Assembly (NCBI RefSeq): GCF_964204645.1
Contig: NC_134030.1
Span: 9,298,278 to 9,362,277 of the forward strand
DNA length: 64,000 bases
Reading direction: 5' to 3'
DNA from: Tubulanus polymorphus
Taxonomy: Eukaryota; Nemertea; Palaeonemertea; Tubulaniformes; Tubulanidae
The stretch's first letter is position 1. The number at the start of each line of letters is the position of its first letter. A program made the position numbers and the translations under genes. Below are positions 11,641 through 21,920 of this stretch, in pieces. Below the pieces are notes generated by a model, which made no database searches, was not told where the DNA came from, and worked only from the letters and a program-made list of their open reading frames with translations.

Positions 11641-11679
11641 TCGCCGAGTCTATGGTTTGCAGAAATGAATACGGCGTGG

Positions 11680-11697
11680 CTTCGATTTTCAATATTA
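11680..11697 (+). promoter_or_regulatory. Conserved upstream box of lectin gene 4
   Basis: TTCGATTTTCAATATT about 250 bases before the start codon, embedded in a 160-base block that aligns with the upstream region of lectin gene 2. Confidence 0.4.
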
Positions 11698-11934
11698 ACT
11701 TTCGTAAACATACAATAGGCCTTCGTTGTTTTGTATATATGGCTAATACCTATTGAAGTAAAAAACCGATAGCACGCTCTTCCTGTCATTCTCTTCCGTA
11801 TTTGTTTCCTTGGACGGACTTCACGCGCGCTACCGCTCACGAAAAAAACTTCCTCTGCTTGGTAAACGGTTAGAAAAACCGATATTCACGAATATGATTC
11901 CGTGATTTGTTCAGTAAATTCCCATGGTCACGCT

Positions 11935-12716
11935 ATGATCGGAATGGCACTGGCAATGTTATTACCGTTGTTTCTGCTGGTATCCTCAGCTTTAGGTGAA
12001 GATCAAGGTGACTTCGTCCTAGTAACGAGTTATCCCAAACGCGCATTCCGATGTTTTAACGACGCGAAAAGTCAGGCTCAATGCGGTAGTGTGTGTTTAA
12101 GGTTAGGACCAGCCAAATGTTTGGGGTTTGCATTTGATGAACAGCGATGTTTGGTTTTTACAAACGTAGCGTGCGCGTCACCCACACATCAGGATGTGAA
12201 ATTAAACGCCGGTAAAAGATCTATCTACATTATCGCAAATGTCGGTGAGTTATCAAGTACACCTATCATATTCTATTCTAAGCTATTTTGATGTCGAGCT
12301 ATTTTGAAATTCGACATAATAAGTCAAATTTTGACATCAATAACTCGATTTTCGGTAAAAAAATAACTCGAATTCCGACATGATAATCGGGAAATTATTT
12401 TTACTGTAAATATTTTGAATGCAATTCATTTTTCACAGCAGATTTATTCTAACCTGCATACGAATATATTTTCATGGAAATTTAATTTCTATGACGAACT
12501 TGTTTTGTCAAGAAATATGTTTATACAGCTACCACGAATTTATAGCGTTATTGCGAATTTGGAAATTCTATAAATCTTTCAGGGATATATACTTTTTCGA
12601 TGAACATGATGTATGCTAAAAAGTTAAAATCTGATAAGATTTTTCCGCGCTAATGAAGTGATAACTTTGCATGTATTAACAATATTTTCAGACCCCACAA
12701 CAACTGCAACAACAAT

Positions 12717-12747
<31 letters not shown>

Positions 12748-13620
12748 GCAACCACCAATTCTGCGACCAGTAATCAATCGGTCATCACAGCCATGGCGAA
12801 TGCTACCGGTTCTATAACTTCCAATGCGATTGATCCCAATGCAACTAATACAGCCACCAATACACATACAACCAGCCCACTGACTACCCCAGACACCAGC
12901 CCACCAATAACCACAGACACCAGCCAGCTGACAACTACAGACAGCAGTCCACATACGACTGAAAACACCAGTCCATCGACAACCAACGATATAAAGATTA
13001 GTACAACCAACCACCAATCAACAACTCAAGTTGATCCACCATCAACTACATCGACTGTTAACCCGATTACTACACAGGATAAAAATGCAATTCTACTTGG
13101 CTTTAAAAGAATAACAACGCTAAGCGGTGCTTCTTCGAGTTTTAAATTGATGGGTTGGTCAATAGACAAGGCTGATGGTTCAAGGTGGAATAAGGCTGTT
13201 ACCGCCTGCAGTGATATTGGATCCAAACTAGCCGAACCAAAAACTGCTGACATGTTCGATAAGCTGGTCTATGAATTTTTCACAGGTCCATCAGCGGTGA
13301 CTGATCTTTCAGGTAATTTCATATTCAGTAAAACCGACGCGGCAAACATATTTTCTCCCACACGCCAAATGATTTACAAATTATCGTAATATCTTTTAGA
13401 AGATCATCTGAAAATTATTTGGCTAGGTCTGAAAAACCTAGATGGATCACAACCCGGTTCGGTTTGGCGAAGTACAAATACTACAATTGGATACACAAAT
13501 CGCTGGGACGAAGAAAAACCGAAGCTTGGAAAAGAATGTACAGGAATCAGACGACCACGTTTTAAGCTCTCAGGGGAGGGTTGTAAGAAGAAACACCCTT
13601 ACATATGTGAGCAACTGTAG
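11935..13620 (+). CDS. Lectin gene 4: secreted PAN-like / mucin-linker / CTLD missing the first disulfide
   Basis: Exons 11935-12244, 12692-13312 and 13400-13620, phase 1 at both junctions; 383 residues. The ATG at 11935 gives MIGMALAMLLPLFLLVSS; the ATG at 11944 matches the position used in the paralogues and is an equally good start. The PAN-like domain has the six family cysteines. The linker is the longest of the array (about 134 residues) and begins with a threonine run coded by (ACT)n. In the CTLD the first two cysteines, present in all other copies, are replaced: ATT at 13090-13092 (Ile) and AGT at 13138-13140 (Ser). The remaining four cysteines (TACSDIG, KECTG, EGCKK, YICEQL) are kept, giving a short-form CTLD. 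The frame is open, so this is probably an expressed variant rather than a pseudogene. Confidence 0.85.
12718..12747 (+). repeat. Coding (ACT)n microsatellite in lectin gene 4
   Basis: Ten ACT triplets in frame code a run of threonines at the start of the mucin-like linker. The paralogue at 14653-16276 has a run made of ACA instead (15358-15382). Confidence 0.9.
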
Positions 13621-14386
13621 GATGAACAAAAAGCCCGAATGAATTCCTGCAATGATTTGTGAGCACAGTTAACTGTCTCTTCTGATATGCAATTATGAAA
13701 CGTTTAGGTCGCGTGCGCTACTGTTGGACTCAATTCGAGTACAATGTATTTCGAATCCGTCTTTGCAAAGTCATCGGCTTCATCGATTCCGCTTTACTAT
13801 ACTTGCCGGATAATCAAAGATGATACACGTTTGTAAGAGCGCGCGTGGGATGCACGAAAAATAATTTTTGTCGTGACATATTCATTTTAAGCTAGTACTA
13901 TACACGTATAAACATGTATAATCATGATAGCTTGATTTTTGAAATCTTGGACACTACACACAGATTTTCATTTAATCTACATAGGTACTTACATATATTT
14001 ATTACTTCTTATTCAATATTGTAAATAGACCTTTGTACAGAAGTGTCATGGGGACCTATCCTAACAAAATTTTCGAGGTTAATTCCGAGTTTGTAACTCG
14101 GAGTAAACTAGTTTTCTAAGTTAAAAGGTTTCGAAAGATGTTTTCAAATAGATATATCCCCAGCACGCTTCCGTACTATATTGCTTTGTGTTCATAGTGG
14201 GGCAATAGATAAATTGAATTGACGTGAATTCTCGACTTTATCTTAAACTGTATCTTTAACAACCGTTGAATTCTGCGCTGAACTGCAATAGCACTTCTAC
14301 GCTAGAAATATAGGAAGACATTTTGGCCCATCTTTATGTACATTGTATGATTATTTCCTTCCGAGGACTACGTAGCATTGGAATAC
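13621..14386. other. Intergenic, no gene seen
   Basis: AT-rich spacer. A small palindrome, CCGAGTTTGTAACTCGG (14086-14102), is the only structure noted. Confidence 0.4.
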
Positions 14387-14575
14387 ATTCGATTTCGATG
14401 AAGCGATATTTTTGTCTTTGGAGTACATGTACATATACTGGAGTACGCCGATGTAGAAGTTACGTCGATAGCGTCATTGTGATAGTATGTTCTCAACCGT
14501 CACTTAAAAATCTTTCGTCCGACTTATGGCACAATAAACCAATATCACAAGTGATTTCTTGGGTTTTGTTTTACC
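14387..14575 (+). promoter_or_regulatory. Shared upstream module of lectin gene 5
   Basis: Contains the TTCGATTTCGATG box and, from 14486, a segment aligned with 7112-7200 before lectin gene 3 including ACAATAAACCAATAT (14531-14545), about 110 bases upstream of the ATG. The element is seen; its activity is inferred. Confidence 0.4.
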
Positions 14576-14652
14576 TAACTGTATTCATATACATCCGGGA
14601 TCTCTTTAACTTGCTGAAGTTAGTTGGCATTGCCGGTCACGCTGTCATAAGA

Positions 14653-16276
14653 ATGGCACTACTAAAATGTTTACGGTTAACTCTACTGGTATCCTTAGCA
14701 ATGGGCTATGACGCGGGTGACTTCGTTCTAGTAACGAGTTATCCCAAACTCGCATTCCGATGTGCTAATGATGCAAAAACGGAGACTCAGTGCGGTAGCA
14801 TTTGTTTAAGGTTAGGACAAGCCAAATGTTTGGGGTTTGCATTCGATGAACAGCGATGTTTGAGTTTTACAAATGTAGCGTGCACCTCACCCACGCAGCA
14901 GGACGTGGAACTAAACGCCAATAAACGATCAATTTACATTTTCTCTAATATCGGTAAGTTATTCATTATTCGATGTGATTAAATCAGCTTAAAATGAGAT
15001 ATAAATCCATAATATACAATCTATATTTAATGTGGTCATAATATGAGGTTGTTGAAATAGGTTTGTTTCGACGCTTTAAGATACACTCAACTTATTACTG
15101 AAAGAAATGCCAAGTTAATACTGTCAGATCCTGCTATCATGTTTGTTCATAGACTGCTGCAAAGTGTTTTCGTATCTATGTTTTGTATTCTTCTTTTTTA
15201 CACTTAATTCTAGTTTCTTTCCTTTTTATTGTGAAAAACCAATAACGATATCCGTATATTTCGGTGAATATGAAATTGAAATTGAATATGTATTCTTCCT
15301 TTTAAAACCTCCCTCAAAATTCTCAGATTATTGATCCGAGTATTATCAGCTTCCAGGACAACAACAACAACAACAACAACAACCGCATCCGGAAATTTAC
15401 TGACGAATGAAATAACTACCGACGCCAGCTCACCAACTGGCAAGCATACATCCCAGTCGACAACTGCAGGAGACGCTACTTCACCGACAACCACGGGCTC
15501 TAGCTCAACAACCTCAGCCACCACCCCACTTACGATTATTGGTACCAGCCAACCTACAACCACTGTTACAAGCCCACTAACCACAACGATGTCTACGGAC
15601 GCGAGTGCTCCAACTACCAGCGACGCCGGCACTTTTACTGCAGTCAACCATCCATCGGGATCTGAACCAGGCAGTCAACCGCCACTTTCTTCAACCGCTG
15701 AATCAATCACTTCAGTGACAACATACGTTTGTCAACCTGGCTTCAAAATGATTACGGCATCAGGTGGAACTTCGTCGTGTTTCAAATTAGTTGGTTGGTC
15801 AGCGGAAACCATTGGCTTGGTTTGGAAATCGGCACTCGCCGCTTGCAGCGATATTGGAGCCAAACTGGCTGAGCCAAAAACAATTGATATGTACGATAAA
15901 GTGGTCCACGAATTTTTCACAGGGCCATCAGCGGTGCCCATCTATTCAGGTAATCTATACTTACATTTACAATCGTCACTAATCCTCATAATATTTAGCG
16001 ACGCCAAATACACAGTCGATTTTCTTTTCATATCTGAATTAAGGAACACATTTGGGAGTCATCTGGCTGGGTCTAATAGACCGAGATGGAAAAAATCCCG
16101 GTCTACCGGTTTGGCAGAGCCAAAACGAAAGCATCGCTTACACCAACCGCTGGGATACGATCGACCCACAATTCGATAAACAATGCATGGGAATTGGAAA
16201 TACGGGATTTAGATTATCTGGAGGTGGTTGTCGGAAGAAACACCCATACATATGTGAGCAAGTGAAGAAAAACTAG
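14653..16276 (+). CDS. Lectin gene 5: secreted PAN-like / mucin-linker / C-type lectin-like protein
   Basis: Exons 14653-14953, 15350-15949 and 16044-16276; 377 residues. The ATG at 14653 gives a signal peptide (MALLKCLRLTLLVSLAMG). The six-cysteine PAN-like domain, a linker of about 126 residues rich in Thr/Ser/Pro, and a complete six-cysteine CTLD follow. The C-terminus reads PYICEQVKKN rather than CEQL. At the exon 2 start, the acceptor corresponding to the other genes (AG at 15325-15326) would put a TGA in frame two codons later; the frame is rescued by AG at 15348-15349 (chosen here) or at 15339-15340. An upstream open frame from 14323 is not used in this model because the paralogous start is at 14653. 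Ligand unknown. Confidence 0.82.
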
Positions 16277-16332
16277 TTCCGACTGAATCTTATAATCATT
16301 TATTCGTAAACAATGACATCTATTTACCGCAC

Positions 16333-16412
16333 TAAAGGCTGATTTTCACGAGCGGTTTTCATCTAGCTTTTTCCAGCTGCCGCAGGAAACCGCTCATGAA
16401 AACCAGCCTTAA
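16333..16412. mobile_element. Short hairpin MITE between convergent genes
   Basis: An 80-base inverted repeat: AAGGCTGATTTTCACGAGCG near the left end against CGCTCATGAAAACCAGCCTT at the right, arms of about 25 bases. No coding capacity. It sits between the 3' ends of lectin gene 5 and the glycosyltransferase gene. Confidence 0.65.
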
Positions 16413-16466
16413 TACTTCTAACATGAAGACTGAAAATACAAAAGAAACATTTTTTCGGTTTAGAAA

Positions 16467-17642
16467 TTATACAAAATTTGCAAAATCTGGATCGGCCCCG
16501 GTCAAATCTGCTACCTCTTCGTTAGCATCGATAAAGTCGTTGTCGCGGACCATTTCTTGGATTCTAACCCTGTGATAATGGTCTGATTTATCGTATAGTA
16601 TATGATGGTGAAAGCTCCTTGCCAGGCAGTTTGTCGGTAATTCGTCACCGTTCTTGAATTTCGCACTAGCCAGCTCGGCGCATTGTTTCGCTTTCGGCGT
16701 ACCTTTCACGCCGGGGTTTTTGCAGAGATGACGTAAAATCTCGGATTTCGAATCGTCGAAAGTCGGCGCGAACATCTCGTGCGATGTGAGGTATATCGCG
16801 TCGCAGACGGAGCCGAAATGTTGCTTTTGATTTGCGTCGTTGACTACGGTATAATCACGAATTACCTCCTCCAACATGAACGAGCCGGTTTTCCCCAAAA
16901 CGTCGTTATCGTCCGTATTATGCGAATATTTGGGCAGTTTTTCGATGACCTGTTTGAAAAACGTGTGATTAGGACTCGACATCATGACCGCGTTGGTCGG
17001 CGTTTTATCGCGATTCCATAGCACGTACGTGTGCGCCGGGTGATCTTTCGATATAACGGTCGTGTGAGCGCCGAACAGTTTATCCCACGAAACGACCGGC
17101 GCGACGTCCATATCGGCAAAAATACCGCCGAACGCGTATAGAATGAAATATCGTATAACGTTGATTCGGTGACTATCCAACGGGTAGCTGGCGTACAACT
17201 CGTGGTATTTGGGGAACCGTTTCATCATGAATTCTTCAGCGATAGCTTCGGTCCAGAACCAATATTCCCATTCGTCGTTGATCTGCATCCATTTAGTTAT
17301 TTGAGGCTTGAAACCGATCGGCACCATATTATCCTTCCACACTTGATGCATACGCTTCGGAACGGGTTTACATCTTCTAGCTAAGTGCAGGCTTTCGAGT
17401 TCCCGGGCGGATTCTACCCCGTACACGATCGGCACGAAGACGGCTTTTTCTTCGACAGTTTTCGGCTTTAGTCGAGCGGTTTCGATGATATCGTTCGTAG
17501 GCGTCGGTGTATCTTTTTCGGCTAGATTGTCAATGATATACACGGTAGTTAGTATGATGAGAATAGTCGCGATTACTACGTCGGCAAACTTCCATAAACG
17601 ACTGCGCCGTAGTCGGGTATATAGTTGGCGAACGGCGAGCAT
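16467..17642 (-). CDS. GT32-type glycosyltransferase, type II membrane protein
   Basis: Single open frame of 391 residues. An N-terminal basic stretch is followed by one hydrophobic segment (about residues 20-37, VVIATILIILTTVYII), the layout of a Golgi type II membrane enzyme. The catalytic domain shows KRMHQVWKD (97-104) and VIRYFILYAFGGIFADMDV (162-180), the GT32/OCH1-A4GALT-like signature; the DMD at 177-179 is the DxD metal and nucleotide-sugar site. NHT is a potential N-glycosylation site. Donor and acceptor sugars cannot be told from sequence; OCH1-like mannosyltransferase and A4GALT-like galactosyl/GlcNAc-transferase are the nearest families. The gene is intronless within the coding region and convergent with lectin gene 5. 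The start is the first ATG, just ahead of the membrane anchor. Confidence 0.85.
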   Translation of the reverse strand: MLAVRQLYTRLRRSRLWKFADVVIATILIILTTVYIIDNLAEKDTPTPTNDIIETARLKPKTVEEKAVFVPIVYGVESARELESLHLARRCKPVPKRMHQVWKDNMVPIGFKPQITKWMQINDEWEYWFWTEAIAEEFMMKRFPKYHELYASYPLDSHRINVIRYFILYAFGGIFADMDVAPVVSWDKLFGAHTTVISKDHPAHTYVLWNRDKTPTNAVMMSSPNHTFFKQVIEKLPKYSHNTDDNDVLGKTGSFMLEEVIRDYTVVNDANQKQHFGSVCDAIYLTSHEMFAPTFDDSKSEILRHLCKNPGVKGTPKAKQCAELASAKFKNGDELPTNCLARSFHHHILYDKSDHYHRVRIQEMVRDNDFIDANEEVADLTGADPDFANFV

Positions 17643-18657
17643 GGTCGGCGTTATGACGAATTATCCTGAATTTAGAAAAGAAAAATCACTAGTGACGTGT
17701 CATTCAGCAATGCAAATATAGGTTATTATTATTTTCATTAGGTTATATTCCATTTCAAAATGCCCAAGATTTCACGATTTACGACGTAAATTTATGAAAC
17801 TTGATTATCGTAGATATCCATCTGTACATATTCAGTTATTGAGTACACAGAATGAGAACGGATTGCTAAATTTAGGAAGCTATTGTTTCATAGGCATGAA
17901 AAGGATGCAAACATGTGTATCATTTAGTTTAACCTTAGAGCAGTTATTGCGCTAAGGTTAAACGTATACACACATGAACCTGTGACATCAATAAGCCTTT
18001 TAGTAGTAGGCCTAAAACGTATTCTTATCATATCCTCATCTTCAACGTCAAATTGACGAGTGCCGTTACATATACGGGGTTCTAATATTCACATTTTTCA
18101 AATTCATTGCACCGATATTGAAATTTATCGAATGAAATTAAGGACCATGGTGGTCTATTTCAATAAACTCAAAACTTTAGTCTAAAATAAACTTTACATT
18201 ACTGTATAGAGCAAATGTATATTATTAAGTAATGAACAATCATGGAAATGGTAATTCGAAAAAGAAAACTATTTTGATCAATGACACTGAACATTTTTCT
18301 TGACATGCGTTTATTTTACAGATATTCCATACGTTACTTACTTGTCTATGTATTTCGCTTAAATAACAATTGTATCGCCTGCGTATAATGCCCCCCAAAT
18401 AACTCGCTTAGACGTGTCTCTAGCGTCTACTATACTGTAAGTTTGACCACCGCGAGTCCTGAACAGTCGAGCGAGCACAATGACCAAACGAGTAATTTTT
18501 AATTCTATTGATAACCGTTGTTACTTTGTATTCGTCGCATGGTAATAAAAACAAACAACTGACACTTACGATTTGTTTCTCGTTTTGGATACCGATGAAG
18601 TTTAAAACCGTCTAGAGACAGTTCGTAGAGGAGCCGTGTCAATCGGGTTTAGAATAA

Positions 18658-18812
18658 ATAACGAGACGAGTAGTGCTTTAAAGGTTTAACTATTTATTTG
18701 ACGCACCGTGAGCTTTCGCTACTAATGAATAGATAAACCTACTGTAAATTAGTAGCGAAAGCTCACGGTGCGTCAAATAGATAGTTAACCTATATAGTAC
18801 TACTCGTTTAGT
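18658..18812. repeat. Near-perfect long hairpin
   Basis: The inner arms of about 36 bases differ at one position: the left arm (about 18690-18726) contains GACGCACCGTGAGCTTTCGC and the right arm (about 18748-18784) its complement GCGAAAGCTCACGGTGCGTC. They are separated by a loop of about 21 bases. The outer arms continue to about 18658 and 18812 with more mismatches. Confidence 0.8.
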
Positions 18813-18842
18813 TATTTTGTTCAAAGGGGTTGATTTTGATTA

Positions 18843-19010
18843 TAAAGTGGAATCTCGTTAATACGGTGGGCAAAAGTGTAATCGTCGAGTTTAGCGGGTT
18901 TTTCGTATTATCCAAAGTTTGATTGTTATAAATACCTAAGCTGGGACATGCTGGAAATAATCGTAATAAACGGGTCCAGGTAGAATCGTATTAACGAGCG
19001 TTCAACTGTA
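18843..19010. mobile_element. Pogo/Tigger-like MITE
   Basis: Ends are inverted copies: GTGGAATCTCGTTAATACG at the left, and at the right CGTATTAACGAGCGTTCAAC followed by TGTA. The CGTTAATACG core and TA-type flanks resemble pogo-family terminal repeats. About 168 bases, no coding capacity. The family call is from memory of pogo ends. Confidence 0.5.
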
Positions 19011-20380
19011 GAGTATTTGTAGAGCGTATCGGTCCGAGCAAATTCTTCGTCATCATATCGAGACAATCATACGCGAATCATTCTGTTCAGCATTGGAATT
19101 AATGAGATTAAGTTACTGATCGAATTATACGATATCATTATGTCGGTATGATACGATCATCCATAATCCCGGGGTCTAATCGGCCTTCTTGTCTCATTTG
19201 TTCAAAATAGATAAAACCTATATAATAAGTTTGTTACTTCATAGCGAAATTTATCGAGGACACCCGCCCATCTAGAAAAGTTTAAGGGGCATAAACTGAG
19301 TTCCTACAGATCAGTCGACCCCAAGAACGACAGAAATCGTACACGAACTGCGGTGTGATCTAGCGATTTCCCGGAGCCACCCTAAAGTAGATTTTCGGTA
19401 AGTAAGCGGATTTTCTCCGATAGATGGCCACATTGGCTAATTGCACACTGTCTTGATTGGTACGCTGTACTGTAGTAGTACATCGAAGATCCCGACTGGG
19501 CACTGAAAATAAAGGCGGCCTTGAAGAGTTTCGTCTTTTCAGAAGTCAAGGGCCGAGGCCCGAAATTGTAAAAAATCTCCATGAAAAAATAAAAAGCACC
19601 TAAAAAGACGAGAAACCCTGAACCTAAAAAAATATCAAATCTAGAATGCCTGACACTACATGAAACCAAAGCACTATGCGCATTGATATAACAAGTAGTG
19701 GATACAGTGATTTCGGGCAATTCGGAACTCGTCGATAAAGATAACTTCGTTCTTTCTTACAATCAATCCTTGATGATCGTAGATAATTCGACGAGAACCG
19801 CTGATTTCGGGTTGACTTCGACCTAGCCTGCGAACTATATATTCCGGCGCGGATGTAGTCGGCTTCATAATAGACGGTGATACGGTTTTGAGATGATGGC
19901 TGTAGTTGCAGCAGCAATCTAATATTAACATCGATCGAATTCTGGTCAGAATTCCGCCCCGGTTTTTCTGTTCTACACACCGGATGATATCGCGTGGATC
20001 TTTGTGTTGGTGCTCCAATCGAATCGGTGTTAACTGCATCATTTGTTTCACGCAAGCATTGTTTTAATTGTTAAGAATGTTGGTTGTTTTGTAAATTGTG
20101 AGCCAACAAACAACAAGCGAGAGAAGGTAATTATCTATTGATTGCCTATGACATGCTAAATATGGATAAAGCAAGCAAAGCTTTTAAAAAGTAATCTGTC
20201 TTTTCTGGAAAAGAAATCACTTGTTCTTGTTAAGATATGCGCCAATGGGGCGTCACTATAAGGCCCCATTATTTAGTCCTATATAATTGAGCCTGTTTGT
20301 TAATAGGCGGCCGCAATTACTACTAAGGGGCACCAAACAGGACTCCGAGTGCTGCTCGCAAATTAGGAGCTAGGCCTATC

Positions 20381-20881
20381 ACATCTATCTATCACACCTC
20401 GCCATTTGACGTTTTGGTCAGTAATTTTGTTTATAATCAATTTATCTGTGAATATTAGAGCATCAATTAGTTCAGTAAGGAATTTGCATTGGGAAATAGA
20501 TTATGAATTGGCATAAAATTTGTGAGTGTTTTCAGCTAGGCCTATCAGTGATAGTTTTCCTAGCATGTAGTGCTGAAAAACGGCTTTTACAGCCCGTAAC
20601 ATGGCGCCACCTTCATAGATTTGCTATGCTTATGAATAGGTGATGACGTCATAGCAACGTCTCTGCGCGTCCGTGGAGCGTTTTTTTTAGCATTACGCGA
20701 GCCGTTTGCTGAGCAAACTGGCGCTCATAAATGAAAAAAACAACATAAGTAAAAATCGTTATTTCTGAATGCAAAATCCTTACTGAACAAATTGATGCTT
20801 AACTTAGGTAGATCAACCGATTATTAACGAAATTACGGATTAAAATGTCGCGCAGAGAGCATGTGTGACAGACAGTAGGTG
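20381..20881. mobile_element. Non-autonomous inverted-repeat element, copy 2
   Basis: Same family as 6229-6650. The right end (about 20755-20880) is the reverse complement of the start of the copy-1 sequence (GTGTGACAGACAG against CTGTCTGTCACAC), so the full element has terminal inverted repeats over 100 bases long. No open frame. Confidence 0.65.
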
Positions 20882-21576
20882 GTGTTTGATGACCTCTACG
20901 ATATTGGATGGATGATATCGGTGTCTGTCTAAAAATGAGAAAGATACTGAATCATCTTCCATCCATTGTGACTAGCCCCTGTGTCCCCTAGGCAAGTCTG
21001 GTGCTGCTCAGAGATTTGTTTTTATAGGAATAGAGGTTTATGCCTGTTTCTTGCGACACGGCTGCAGATTTTAGTGCGTAATCGAAACAATTCCATTAAA
21101 GTAATTACATGATTGCCTTGTTGAGAATTGTGGCCAAATGTTTCTGATTTTTGTTCCCCAGTAAATAATTGATGCTAAAATAAAAATTTTTAGGAGGGGA
21201 CACTGAAATGTTATAGCGCAGTTAACTTTGGAAATGCTTAATATTTATATTTTTGATGATTTACAGCCACAATTCAAGAAACTATTGATCCTAATTGAAT
21301 TGATTGTCGTAATAGAGATATTAAAAAACTTCTAGTTTGGGATAAAAATGTAGCTTCGTTTGACAATTAGGCCTCAAATCAAGTAAGAAAACAAACATAA
21401 AAGTGTTATACCTTGTGTTACCCTAAAACCTACAGAGGAATTTACTATTACGCTTTCCAGTGATACCAAATCTATGCAAAAGGTTTTCGGATCAAACAAA
21501 ACACTTTTAGAAGGATTTTGGATTTTATGTACCCCTCTATTTGACAATGACAGAGTTCGATCTAACGAATTAAAGT

Positions 21577-21756
21577 CACTCGCCCATGGGGCAGGTATAT
21601 CTGAAATTTAGCTTGCCCCCTCAAATATCAACTTGCCCTATATAGTCCGAAAAAAGCTTTGAGATAGAATTGCACTAGCCCGGCGGACAAATGATAATGC
21701 TAACCTACTTGCCCTAATGAAAATATACATACTTGTCCCGGGCAATTGGACAAGTG
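21577..21756. repeat. Short repeat with CACTYGYCC ends
   Basis: AGTCACTCGCCCATGGGGCA at the left and GCAATTGGACAAGTGC at the right look like imperfect inverted ends of a small element just upstream of KMT2 exon 1. Confidence 0.35.
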
Positions 21757-21920
21757 CTCTTTTGATGCAATCGGATGAGTGAATCTTTTGAGGTCGATGC
21801 TCAAATTTTGTAAAAAAAAACTGGGCAGAACCACCCTATATACCGGCCTGCAGAATTGACTTAAATATCCACTGCCTTTGAATTTTAGATAATCAGACTC
21901 ATTAACGAAACGATAATACG

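Larger units (their letters stand above)
17643..21920. other. 4.3 kb between divergent genes, no convincing gene
   Basis: This region separates the glycosyltransferase (minus) and KMT2 (plus), so both promoters should lie here, but no clear core promoter was recognised. It holds inverted-repeat elements listed separately (18658-18812, 18843-19010, 20381-20881, 21577-21756). Overlapping minus-strand open frames at 19624-20055 look like chance. Confidence 0.5.

Noticed and set aside
14323-14652. Upstream in-frame extension of lectin gene 5
   Set aside because: It lies in the region shared with other upstream flanks, and the ATG at 14653 matches the paralogues and gives a proper signal peptide.
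19624-20055. Two overlapping minus-strand open frames of 125 and 143 codons
   Set aside because: Neither has recognisable domains, both overlap in different frames, and no supporting splice or homology evidence could be read.
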